From Streptomyces sp. DH-12 (GTDB lineage: Bacteria; Actinomycetota; Actinomycetes; Streptomycetales; Streptomycetaceae), in NCBI RefSeq assembly GCF_002899455.1, contig NZ_PPFB01000001.1:6394501-6458500 (forward strand): a stretch of 64,000 bases of DNA. The letters are read 5' to 3'. The notes beneath the pieces are model-generated. The model was not told the DNA's origin and ran no database searches. It worked only from the letters and a program-made list of their open reading frames with translations. Positions 16,951-24,866 of the stretch are shown here, in pieces. A program made the translations under genes and the position numbers. Each line of letters opens with the position of its first letter. The stretch's first letter is position 1.

Positions 16951-17781
16951 TCAGCGACTGCCGTCCAGCAGCACCCGCGCCACCAGCGCCGGATCGTCGT
17001 TCATCGGCACGTGCCCGCACCCGGGCAGCCGGACCAACCGCGCCCGCGGAATGATCCGCTTCGCGCGCACGCCCTGCCGCGGAATCAGCAGCCGGTCCCG
17101 CGACCCCCAGGCGACCGTCACCGGAACACCCGGCACATCCTCGGTGAACCGCACGGCGCCGCCCGCCCGCAGGGTGCGGGCGAAACCGGGCGCCTCGGCC
17201 AGCGCACGCGTCTCGGCGACCACCGCCTCGGGGGCGCGGCGCCCGGGGCGGGCGTAGATCGTGCTGGTCAGGGCCGCCCGCCCGGCCGCGGACCGGGCCA
17301 GGATCCCGACCAGCCGTTCCGGCATCCGCTCCGCGATCCCGCGCATGGCGGACAGCACGGTGAAGGCGTACGTCCGCTCGGCCTGCGTCCAGAAGCCCGC
17401 GGGTGACAGCGCCGTCACCGACCGGACCAGCCGCGCCCGCCCGAGCTCCAGGGCCAGCAGACCGCCGAGGGAGTTGCCGGCGACGTGCGGCCGGTCCAGT
17501 TCCAGCGCCTCGCACAGGCCGGCGAGGGCGGCGGTCATGGTGGGCAGGTCGTGGTCGAGGCCGTCGGGCAGGGCGGGCGAGGCGCCGAAGCCCGGCAGGT
17601 CCACGGCGATCACCTCGCGCTCGGTGGCCAGGATGTCCACCACCGGGTCCCAGGCCTGCCGGTGATGGCCGATGCCGTGCAGCAGAAGCAGCGGCGCCCC
17701 CCGTCCCACGCGCGCGTAGGACAGGGTCACGGCCTGCGGGCCTCGGGGGGAGGTGACCTTGTAGGTGACGGTCGCGGACAT
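16951..17781 (-). CDS. Alpha/beta-fold hydrolase
   Basis: 276-residue alpha/beta hydrolase. LLLLHGIGHHRQAW forms the oxyanion region near residue 31, the nucleophile elbow GNSLGGLLALELG gives Ser near residue 103, and the catalytic His is in LPGCGHVPMNDDP near the C terminus; the acid is probably in VAWGSRDRLL. There is no signal peptide, so it acts in the cytoplasm. The substrate is not predictable. The upstream region up to the GntR promoter is non-coding. Confidence 0.88.
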   Translation of the reverse strand: MSATVTYKVTSPRGPQAVTLSYARVGRGAPLLLLHGIGHHRQAWDPVVDILATEREVIAVDLPGFGASPALPDGLDHDLPTMTAALAGLCEALELDRPHVAGNSLGGLLALELGRARLVRSVTALSPAGFWTQAERTYAFTVLSAMRGIAERMPERLVGILARSAAGRAALTSTIYARPGRRAPEAVVAETRALAEAPGFARTLRAGGAVRFTEDVPGVPVTVAWGSRDRLLIPRQGVRAKRIIPRARLVRLPGCGHVPMNDDPALVARVLLDGSR

Positions 17782-18023
17782 GAGGTGCTCCTCGGTCGGA
17801 CTCGCGGAACGGATGCGCGGAAGGGACGTCGCGCCCGACGTCGTAGACAGCTTGTCAGCAATTGCTACCGACGGGTAGACCGGCGCGCCCGCCGGCCGGG
17901 GAGGGCGGCCGGCCCGGAGGACGCCGCGCGGGACGCGTGGCTGCGCCGGTCCGGCGGCGACCGGTCCGGCGGCGACCGGTCCGGCGGCGACCGGTCCGCC
18001 GTGCGCGCGCCGCGTGGCGCCGA
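17782..18023. other. Intergenic region between hydrolase and GntR genes
   Basis: Divergent upstream region of the hydrolase and GntR genes. It holds a tandem repeat (described separately) and GC-rich sequence without a supported gene. Confidence 0.5.
17946..17998 (+). repeat. 15-bp tandem repeat, 3.5 copies
   Basis: CCGGTCCGGCGGCGA is repeated exactly at 17946, 17961 and 17976, with a partial copy to 17998. The copies are perfect, which suggests recent slippage expansion. It lies about 30 bases upstream of the GntR promoter. Confidence 0.85.
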
Positions 18024-18058
18024 TTGGTATTGACCAAGTCCGGTGGCCCCCTTATCGT
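18024..18058 (+). promoter_or_regulatory. Sigma-70-type promoter with overlapping GntR-like operator
   Basis: -35 TTGACC (18030-18035) and -10 TATCGT (18053-18058) are separated by 17 bases, an excellent vegetative promoter. Overlapping the -35 is the palindrome TTGGT-ATTG-ACCAA (18024-18037), which matches the TGGTxTAxACCA core of HutC/DasR-type sites at most positions. This suggests autoregulation of the GntR gene, or control by DasR. Confidence 0.7.
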
Positions 18059-18133
18059 CGCGTAGAAGTGAAACAACCTTTAATAAACAAGGGCGTCAAA
18101 ACGCCGCCGGACACGGCGATCGTGGAGGACAGG

Positions 18134-18895
18134 GTGGGGACCACGCAGCTGGAATCGGTGCCGGAACCGAAGTACTGGCATCTGAAGACCGTGCTCAGCG
18201 AGGCGCTGGACTCGGAGTTCGCCGTCGGTGAGATCCTGCCCAACGAGCGCGACCTGGCCGCCCGCTTCGGCGTCGCGCGCGCCACGCTCCGGCAGGCCCT
18301 GGAACAGCTCGAACTGGAAGGCAGGCTGCAGCGCCGCCGCGGGGTGGGCACCACCGTCGCCCCGCCGCGCATGGGCGTCTCCGTCGGCAGCGAGCAGCAC
18401 GCCTGGCCCGGCGGCCCGGACGACGCGTGGCACACCGTGGACTGCCGGTTCGAGGTGCCGCCCGCCGCGCTCGCCGAGCGCCTGGTGACCGCCGGCGACG
18501 AGGCCGTGCACATCGTGCGGCGTTCCCGCGTCTCCCGCGGCCAGCCCGTCGCGTCCGAGCTGCTGTACATCCCGGCCGCCTCGGTGCCCGACCTCTCCGG
18601 CATCGACGCCCCCTCCGGCGCGGCGCGCGCCCGCGCGGTGCTGCGCGAACTGCAGCGCCTGACGCTGGAGCGCCAGGAGAACGCCGTGGAGCTCGGCTCG
18701 GCCGGCGCGGACGAGGCGAAGGAACTGGACCGCCTGCCCGGCGCCCCCGTCCTCGTCGTGACCACCCGCTACCTCGCCCGCGGCCGCACCGCCGCCCTCT
18801 CGGTGGCCACCTACCGCGCGGACACCTGCCGCCTGACCTTCGGCGACTTCGGCGGTGTCGAGATACACCACGGTCCGCAGCGCCAGGCGTCCTGA
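18134..18895 (+). CDS. GntR-family (HutC-like) regulator with UTRA domain
   Basis: 253 residues from the GTG at 18134, chosen because a GGAGG box ends five bases before it; in-frame GTG codons upstream lack one. The winged HTH (GEILPNERDLAARFGVARATLRQALEQLELEGRL) spans about residues 30-75 and the UTRA effector domain fills the rest (IVRRSRVSRGQPVASELLYIP). UTRA domains bind sugars or phosphorylated sugars and related small molecules. The promoter about 75 bases upstream carries a HutC-like palindrome, so autorepression is likely. It converges with the ROK gene. Confidence 0.9.
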   Translation: MGTTQLESVPEPKYWHLKTVLSEALDSEFAVGEILPNERDLAARFGVARATLRQALEQLELEGRLQRRRGVGTTVAPPRMGVSVGSEQHAWPGGPDDAWHTVDCRFEVPPAALAERLVTAGDEAVHIVRRSRVSRGQPVASELLYIPAASVPDLSGIDAPSGAARARAVLRELQRLTLERQENAVELGSAGADEAKELDRLPGAPVLVVTTRYLARGRTAALSVATYRADTCRLTFGDFGGVEIHHGPQRQAS

Positions 18896-18922
18896 GCGCC
18901 GGGCTTCCGACGGACCGCCGAC

Positions 18923-18948
18923 GCGCCGCGGGGCCCGCCCCGCGGCGC
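18923..18948. terminator. Bidirectional terminator hairpin
   Basis: Perfect 11-bp stem GCGCCGCGGGG / CCCCGCGGCGC around a 4-base loop, between convergent GntR and ROK genes. Confidence 0.75.
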
Positions 18949-18955
18949 GCGCCCG

Positions 18956-20113
18956 TCAGCGGCGGGCCGTCACCGTGCCCTCCACGGCGAAGAGCTGCTC
19001 CTCGACATGGTCGAGCGCCAGCCGCACCGCGCCCGTCGCCACCGCCGCCTCGCCCAGCAGCGACAGGGTGACCTCCGGCGGGCGCAGGCAGTAGCGGGCC
19101 AGCTCGCGCCGCAGCGGCTCCAGGACCCCGTCCAGCCCGGCCGCCCAGCCCCCGATCACGACCAGTTCCGGGTCGAGCGCCAGCACCAGTGCCGCCACGT
19201 CGTGGACCAGCCGCCGGATGAACCGGTCCATCGCCGCCAGGGCCCGCTGGTCGCCCTCGCGGGCCCGCGCGAACACCTGGGCGACGGCCTGCTCGTCCAG
19301 CGGGTGCAGCGGCTCGTCCGTGGTGGACAGCAGCGTTTCCGGCGTCGCCTCACGGCCCAGCAGGTGCAGCGCCCCGATCTCGCCGGCCGCCCCGCCGTAC
19401 CCGCGGTGCAGCCGTCCCCCGATCAGCGAACCGGCCCCCGGGCTCAGCCCGGCCAGCACGAACACCACGTCGTCGCGGCCCTTCGCCGAGCCCTTCCAGT
19501 GCTCCGCGACCACCGCCGCGTTCGCGTCGTTCTCCACCAGCACCGGGCAGGTGAAGGAGCGGCTGAGCCGCGCGCCGAGGCTCAGCCCCGTCCAGCCGGG
19601 CAGCGCCGTGCCCAGCCGCACCGTGCCGTCCGCGTCGACGATCCCCGGAGTGCCCACGCCGACCGCACGCAGCGAGCCGCGCGCCACCCCGGTCCGCCGC
19701 AGCAGCTCCGCGACGGCCGTCCGCACCCGGTCGAGCCGCTCGTCGGCGTCGACCGTCTCGTCCACGTCCCGCACCTCCGCGCCGATCACCCGGCCGTCCA
19801 GGTCCGCCAGCAGCGCGGCCACCCGGTGCACACCGATCTCCAGGCCCAGCAGGTGCCCCGCCTCCGCCCGGAAGCGGAACCGCCGCGCCGGGCGGCCCTG
19901 ACGCCGTGCGGCGCCCTCGTCGGCCGCCGCCTCCACGACCAGGCCCGCCTCGATCAGACCCTCCACGACGCCCTCGACGGTCGGCCGGGACAGTCCCGTC
20001 ACCCGGGTCACCTCGGTCAGCGTCGCGCAGTCCGTGGCCCGCAACGCGTGCAGCACCACGGCGGAGTTGATCCTCCGCAGCAGCGAGGGATCCCCGCCGG
20101 TCAGCCGACCCAC
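18956..20113 (-). CDS. ROK-family transcriptional regulator
   Basis: 385 residues. The N-terminal winged HTH (LTEVTRVTGLSRPTVEGVVEGLIEAG) is followed by a ROK domain (LLGLEIGVHRVAALLADL, GVGTPGIVDADG, LVENDANAAVVAE). The zinc motif of ROK sugar kinases (GHxxxxxxGxxCxCGxxGC) is missing: the corresponding AGEIGALHLLG is followed by no cysteines. It is therefore a DNA-binding ROK protein, probably sensing a sugar without phosphorylating it. The gene converges with the GntR gene; whether they share a regulon is unknown. Confidence 0.88.
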   Translation of the reverse strand: MGRLTGGDPSLLRRINSAVVLHALRATDCATLTEVTRVTGLSRPTVEGVVEGLIEAGLVVEAAADEGAARRQGRPARRFRFRAEAGHLLGLEIGVHRVAALLADLDGRVIGAEVRDVDETVDADERLDRVRTAVAELLRRTGVARGSLRAVGVGTPGIVDADGTVRLGTALPGWTGLSLGARLSRSFTCPVLVENDANAAVVAEHWKGSAKGRDDVVFVLAGLSPGAGSLIGGRLHRGYGGAAGEIGALHLLGREATPETLLSTTDEPLHPLDEQAVAQVFARAREGDQRALAAMDRFIRRLVHDVAALVLALDPELVVIGGWAAGLDGVLEPLRRELARYCLRPPEVTLSLLGEAAVATGAVRLALDHVEEQLFAVEGTVTARR

Positions 20114-20213
20114 CGTCCGTCCTCCCAGCTCGTGCGCGTGTTGGGCGGATCGTACTCGGCGCGGCGCACCCGGGCGACCACCGGGCGGCGCACCCGGTCC
20201 CGACGCGGCCCGC

Positions 20214-20876
20214 TCAGCCCGGCGCCACGAACCCCGACTCGTACGCCGTGATCACCGCCTGCGTCCGGTCCCGCGCCCCCAGCTTCGCCAGCACGGAGCT
20301 CACGTGCGATTTCACCGTCTCGGTGCCGACCACGAGCCGCGCGGCGATCTCCGCGTTCGACAGTCCACGCGCCATCAGCCGCAGCACCTCGCCCTCCCGT
20401 TCGGTCAGCCGGGCGCGCTCCAGCCCGGCGCGGGCCGCGCGGTTCCCGCCGCCGTCGCCGTACTCGGCCGCCAGCTGCCGGACCGAGGCGGGGAACAGCA
20501 GCGACTCGCCCTCGGCGATCAGGCGCACCGCGTGCACGATCTCCGCGGGCCGGGCCCGCTTCAGCAGGAACCCGTCGGCCCCGGCGCGCAGCGCCTCGTA
20601 CACGTACTCGTCGTTCTCGAAGGTGGTCACCACGAGGATCTTCGGCGGGTCGGGCACCGTCCGCAGCAATGCGCGCGTGGCCTCGATGCCGTCCAGCAGC
20701 GGCATCCGTACGTCCATGGCGACCACGTCCGGCCGCAACTGCCGCACCAGCGGGATCACTGCGGCCCCGTCGGCGGCCTCCCCGGCGACCTCGATGTCCG
20801 GTTGCGCCTCCAGCACGGCCCGGAGCCCGGCGCGCACCAGGGGTTCGTCGTCCACGAGGAGCACTCTGACCGGCAT
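20214..20876 (-). CDS. NarL/LuxR-type response regulator
   Basis: 220 residues. The receiver domain has LVDDEPLVRAG, the phospho-acceptor Asp in VVAMDVRMPLLDG (near residue 54), Thr in VVTTF and Lys in LLKRARP. The C-terminal LuxR HTH reads LTEREGEVLRLMARGLSNAEIAARLVVGTETVKSHVSSVLAKLGARDR. It lies 14 bases downstream of its kinase gene. The divergent ABC transporter is the natural target, as in many actinomycete drug- or peptide-sensing exporters. Confidence 0.93.
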   Translation of the reverse strand: MPVRVLLVDDEPLVRAGLRAVLEAQPDIEVAGEAADGAAVIPLVRQLRPDVVAMDVRMPLLDGIEATRALLRTVPDPPKILVVTTFENDEYVYEALRAGADGFLLKRARPAEIVHAVRLIAEGESLLFPASVRQLAAEYGDGGGNRAARAGLERARLTEREGEVLRLMARGLSNAEIAARLVVGTETVKSHVSSVLAKLGARDRTQAVITAYESGFVAPG

Positions 20877-20890
20877 CCGCCCAGCGTAGA

Positions 20891-22048
20891 TCAGCCCAGG
20901 GGCAGTTCGACCCGCACCCGCCAGTCGCCGTCGCCGTCCGGGCCGGTGCGCGCCCGGCCGCCCAGCAGCGCCGCCCGCTCCCGTATCCCGCGCAGCCCGC
21001 TGCCGCGGCCGGGGGCGGGCCGGTCGTCGGGCAGCGGGTTGCGCACCTCCAGGGTGAGCAGGCCGTCCGCGGCCGCCACCCGGACCCGGGCCGGCACCGC
21101 GCCCGCGTGTCTGAGCACGTTGGTCAGCGCCTCCTGGAGGATGCGGTAGCCCTCGCGGGAGACAGGGCCCGGCAGGGTCTCCAGCGGCCCGGTGACCTCG
21201 GCGTCGACCGCCGCCCCGGAGGCCCGCGCGGACTCCAGCAGCCGGTCGGCGTCGGTGAGCGTCGGCCGGGCGCTCGTGGGCCGCTCCGACTCGCGCAGCA
21301 CGCCGAGCACCCGCTCCAGGTCCTCCAGGGCGGCCCGGCCGGTCTCCTCGATGGCCGTCAGGGCGCGTTCGGTGAACTCCGGACTGGACGCCGCGCGGGC
21401 GGCCCCCGCCTGCACGACGGCCACGGTCAGCGCGTGCCCGATGGAGTCGTGCAGCTCGCGCGCGATGCGGGTGCGCTCCAGCAACTGCTCCGTCCTCGCC
21501 TCCAGCGCGGCGAGCCGCTCGGCAGGTGAGGGGCCGAGCAGACGGCGCGCGGCGGCCGTGACGAGCGCCCCGATCCCCACGAGCGCCGCGTACAGCAGCA
21601 CGAGGGGGAGCGGGACGAGCAGGGCGTAGGCCCAGTGGTGCGGGGCGTCCTCCAGCACCGGCACCCCGGCGGGCACCGTGCCGGCGGCCAGTTGTGCCAG
21701 GGAGACGGCCAGCAGGGGCAGCCACACCGTGACGATGCCCGTCGCCGTGGACAGGAGGATGCGCACCAGCATCCACAGCGAGGTGCGCGCCCGGTCCTGC
21801 CAGCAGGCCGACGGCTCCTCGGAGATCCCCGGGTCCGCCTCGCCGGGGGTGAGCAGCAACCGGGCCTGCACGCCCTCGCCCTTGCGCACCACGGCGACCA
21901 GCCCCAGCGGGACCAGCACGAGGGTCGGCGCCCACGGTGTGCTCGGATGGACGAGGATCCACACGCTGAACGGCAGCGCCGGCACCCACAGGTGCAGCAA
22001 GCGGGTGTACGTCGCCCCGTTCCGCAGCGGGCGCAGCAAACGGTTCAC
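20891..22048 (-). CDS. Sensor histidine kinase (HisKA_3 type)
   Basis: 385 residues. Four to five hydrophobic segments occupy the first 170 residues (for example PFSVWILVHP and LLVPLPLVLLYAALVGIGALV), with no extracellular sensor domain. The dimerisation helix RIARELHDSIGHALTVAVVQAGAARAA holds the phospho-accepting His near residue 216, and the ATPase has GSGLRGIRERAALLGG. Short-loop kinases of this kind often sense their partner transporter. Starts 107 bases from the divergent ABC ATPase gene. Confidence 0.92.
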   Translation of the reverse strand: MNRLLRPLRNGATYTRLLHLWVPALPFSVWILVHPSTPWAPTLVLVPLGLVAVVRKGEGVQARLLLTPGEADPGISEEPSACWQDRARTSLWMLVRILLSTATGIVTVWLPLLAVSLAQLAAGTVPAGVPVLEDAPHHWAYALLVPLPLVLLYAALVGIGALVTAAARRLLGPSPAERLAALEARTEQLLERTRIARELHDSIGHALTVAVVQAGAARAASSPEFTERALTAIEETGRAALEDLERVLGVLRESERPTSARPTLTDADRLLESARASGAAVDAEVTGPLETLPGPVSREGYRILQEALTNVLRHAGAVPARVRVAAADGLLTLEVRNPLPDDRPAPGRGSGLRGIRERAALLGGRARTGPDGDGDWRVRVELPLG

Positions 22049-22155
22049 CGCGCCATCGTGCCAGCGCCCCCGTGGGGCCGCCTCCCCCGCCCGGGGGAGA
22101 CGGTCCCCGCGCCCGGGGGAGGACCGCGCCCCCGTGCGACGGCCACGCTGGGGGC

Positions 22156-23076
22156 ATGACCAGCATCGACGTCCGCGACCTCACCAAGGAGTACGGCACC
22201 GGACGAGCCGTCGACGACCTCACCTTCACCGTGCCCCCGGGCCGGGTCACCGGCTTCCTCGGCCCCAACGGCGCCGGCAAGTCCACCACCATGCGCCTGG
22301 TGCTCGGCCTGGACCACCCCACCTCCGGCTCGGCCACCCTCGGCGGTCACCCGTACGCGAGCCTGCGCGAACCCCTGCGAAGGGTGGGCGCGTTGCTCGA
22401 CGCCGGCGCCGCGCACGGGGCCCGCACCGGCCGTGACCATCTGCGCGTCCTGGCGGCGACCCATCGCATCCCGGACCGCCGGGTGGACGAGGTACTGGAG
22501 GAGACCGGGCTGGGCCCGGCGGCCCGCCGCCGGGTGCGGACGTACTCGCTCGGCATGCGGCAGCGGCTCGGCATCGCCGCCGCGCTGCTCGGGGACCCGG
22601 AGGTGGTGATGCTCGACGAGCCGTCCAACGGCCTCGACCCGGAGGGCATCGTGTGGATCCGCGGCCTGCTGCGCCGGCTCGCGGACGAGGGGCGGACCGT
22701 GCTGGTGTCCAGTCACCTGATGAACGAGACCGCCGTGTTCGCCGACCACCTCGTCGTCCTCGGCCGGGGCCGGCTGCTCGCCGACACCTCCATGCGGGAG
22801 TTCATCGACGCGCGCGTGCGGCCCGCCGTGCGGGTGCGCAGCTCCGACCCGGACGCGCTGGAGCGCGCCCTGGCCCGCCACGGCCACCAGGCCGTACGCC
22901 ACCCCGACGGCCACTGGACCGTGCCCGACGCGCGCGTGGACGACGTCGGACGCCTCGCCTCCGCCGAGGGGGTGCCGCTCCTCGAACTCACCGCCGACCA
23001 GGGCACGCTGGAGCAGGCCTACCTGGAACTGACCGCCGCCGAGACCGACTTCGCCGCCCAGCCCCAGGAGGCCTGA
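22156..23076 (+). CDS. ABC-2 type transporter, ATP-binding protein
   Basis: 306 residues. Walker A GPNGAGKS near residue 40, signature YSLGMRQRLGIAAALLG near 133, Walker B VVMLDEPSNGLDPEG near 156, and SSHLMNE. The C-terminal 80 residues are the usual DUF4162-like tail of drug-export ATPases. ATG at 22156 follows a GGGGG box. It forms an operon with the permease two bases after its stop and is divergent from the two-component genes. Confidence 0.94.
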   Translation: MTSIDVRDLTKEYGTGRAVDDLTFTVPPGRVTGFLGPNGAGKSTTMRLVLGLDHPTSGSATLGGHPYASLREPLRRVGALLDAGAAHGARTGRDHLRVLAATHRIPDRRVDEVLEETGLGPAARRRVRTYSLGMRQRLGIAAALLGDPEVVMLDEPSNGLDPEGIVWIRGLLRRLADEGRTVLVSSHLMNETAVFADHLVVLGRGRLLADTSMREFIDARVRPAVRVRSSDPDALERALARHGHQAVRHPDGHWTVPDARVDDVGRLASAEGVPLLELTADQGTLEQAYLELTAAETDFAAQPQEA

Positions 23077-23078
23077 CC

Positions 23079-23804
23079 GTGCCGTTCATCCCCGTGTTCC
23101 GCTCCGAGTGGCTCAAGATCCGCACCGTCCGCTCGCTGCTCGCGACCCTGTTCGTGCTGTTCGCGGTGACCACCGCGTTCTCCGCGCTGGCGGGCATGGA
23201 CCCCGAGGACCCCGGCGCCGACCCGCTGCTCACCGCCCTGTCCGGCACCACCCTGGGGCAGATCGCCGCCATCGCCTTCGGCTCCCTGGCCGTGTCGGCG
23301 GAGTACCGCGAGGGCGCCGCCGTGCGGCTGTCGCTGACGGCGGTGCCGCGTCGCGGCCTGTGGTTCGCCGCCAAGGCGGCCGCCGTCGCCGTCGTCGTCC
23401 TGCTGGTGGCCCTGGTGACGTCCCTGGCGGCGCTCCTCGCGGGCCTGGCCGGACTGGGCGACGCCGCCGACGGCCTGAGCACGGCCGACCAGGTCCGCGG
23501 CGTGCTCGGCGGCGCCGTCTACCTCACGCTCATGGCCCTGTTCGCGGCCGGACTGGCGACGCTGCTGCGCAGCGGGGTGGCCACCCTGTCGGTGCTGATC
23601 CCGTTCATCCTGATCGTGTCCTTCGTGATCGGCGACGCGCTCGGCACCGTGGTCGACTTCATGCCGGACCGCGCCGGCCAGCCGGTGCTGCGCAGCGTGC
23701 CCGACGGAACGCTCGGCCCCTGGGCGGGACTCGCCGTCACCGCGTGCTGGACGGCCGCCGCCCTGCTGGCCGGGGCGTGGCGGCTGCGGCGGTACGACGC
23801 CTGA
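23079..23804 (+). CDS. ABC-2 type transporter permease
   Basis: 241 residues from a GTG two bases after the ATPase stop. Six hydrophobic segments are visible, starting at LLATLFVLFAVTTAFSALAG and ending at VTACWTAAALLAGAWRL; the LRSEW-like N terminus (FRSEWLKIRTVRS) and SAEYREGAAVRLSL are typical of ABC-2 permeases in bacitracin- and lantibiotic-type exporters. Partner of the preceding ATPase. Substrate unknown; likely self-protection against a peptide or drug. Confidence 0.9.
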   Translation: MPFIPVFRSEWLKIRTVRSLLATLFVLFAVTTAFSALAGMDPEDPGADPLLTALSGTTLGQIAAIAFGSLAVSAEYREGAAVRLSLTAVPRRGLWFAAKAAAVAVVVLLVALVTSLAALLAGLAGLGDAADGLSTADQVRGVLGGAVYLTLMALFAAGLATLLRSGVATLSVLIPFILIVSFVIGDALGTVVDFMPDRAGQPVLRSVPDGTLGPWAGLAVTACWTAAALLAGAWRLRRYDA

Positions 23805-23835
23805 GAGGTCACCGGCCGGCCCCGCCGCACTGCCA

Positions 23836-24290
23836 GTGGCGGTGGGGCCGGCCGGAGCCGTGGACCTCGCCCGGCACGTCGCCCTCATCGACGAGCTGTG
23901 CTTCCGTCCCTTCCCGGCGGAGCACGGCCCGCCGGACGCCGGCCTCCCGGGACCGGGCCACCGCGTCGCCGTGCCGGAGTCCGGCGACCGCCCGGACCTC
24001 GGTCCGGCGAGCCGGGCGGCGACGGCGGACCGGTTCGAGAAGGCCCGCGACGCGGTGTACGAACTGCTCGCCTCCCGCTGGGACGGCACCGGTCCGTACC
24101 GCCTGCGGACGGTGCGACTGCGCGGGGAGCGGGAGGGGACACCCGAGACGTGGGCCCGGCCCGGTCACCACGCGGGCGTCGCCCGGCTGCGGGAGGCGCG
24201 GGGGACCGGCCGCTGGGCCGCGGCCGCGCTCGCCGAGCTGGAGGCGGACGACGCGGTGCGGTCGCCGGCCGTGGTCACGCGGACGGCCCC
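23836..24290 (+). other. Possible decayed hypothetical gene
   Basis: The 517 bases after the permease gene hold a + frame starting at a GTG (23836) that looks like protein for about 145 residues (ARHVALIDELCFRP, RFEKARDAVYELLASRW, RGTGRWAAAALAELEADDAVR). It then has no stop of its own and runs through the antisense of the glycosylase gene. The likely explanation is a gene that lost its 3' end, but I recognise no family with confidence. Confidence 0.35.
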
Positions 24291-24300
24291 GCCCCGGGGG

Positions 24301-24321
24301 CGGCCCCTCCCCGAGGGGCCG
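24301..24321. terminator. Hairpin after the DNA glycosylase gene
   Basis: CGGCCCCT / AGGGGCCG, 8-bp perfect stem with a 5-base loop, immediately after the stop of the minus-strand gene. Confidence 0.6.
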
Positions 24322-24822
24322 TCACTCCTGCTCCGCCGCCTCCCGCAGCCGCGCGAACTCCTCCGCGAGCGTCGTCGGCGTCCAGTGCGCGTTCAGCCCG
24401 CTGGGGTTGGGCAGCACCCACACCCGGGACTCGCCGATCGTCCGCGTCTGCGGCCCGACCTTCGCCGTGCGGTCGTCGAACGCCACGCGGTACGCGGTCA
24501 CGCCCAGCACGGCCAGCCAGCGCGGACGCAGCCGGGCCACCTTCACCGCGAGCTCCCGCCCGCCCTCCCGGTACTCCTCGGCGGTCAGCTCGTCGGCCCG
24601 CGCGGTCGCCCGCGCCACCACGTTGGTGATGCCGAGCCCGTACGACAGCAGCTCGTGCTGCTCCGACGGCGGCAGCTGTCGCGGGGTGAAACCGGAGCGG
24701 TGCAGGGCGGGCCAGAAGCGGTTGCCGGGGCGGGCGAAGTGGTGGCCCGTCGCGGCCGTCATCAGGCCCGGGTTGATGCCGCAGAACAGCACCCGCAGAC
24801 CGTCCGCGACCAGGTCCGGCAC
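24322..24822 (-). CDS. Mismatch-specific uracil/thymine DNA glycosylase (MUG family)
   Basis: 166 residues as called. The active-site motif GINPGL near residue 16 and the NPSGLNAHWT loop near residue 138 identify the MUG/TDG family, which removes U or T from G mismatches. The GTG at 24822 is the best codon visible, but the frame stays protein-like upstream (TREELEAARDRL), as in relatives that are about 15 residues longer. A start in the end of purB, for example a CTG near 24870, is possible. It follows purB on the same strand and may be co-transcribed. Confidence 0.85.
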   Translation of the reverse strand: MPDLVADGLRVLFCGINPGLMTAATGHHFARPGNRFWPALHRSGFTPRQLPPSEQHELLSYGLGITNVVARATARADELTAEEYREGGRELAVKVARLRPRWLAVLGVTAYRVAFDDRTAKVGPQTRTIGESRVWVLPNPSGLNAHWTPTTLAEEFARLREAAEQE

Positions 24823-24866
24823 GAGACGGTCGCGGGCGGCCTCCAGCTCCTCCCGGGTGAAGCGCC

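Noticed and set aside
17946..17998. Possible CRISPR array
   Set aside because: The repeats are contiguous 15-mers without spacers and there are no cas genes.
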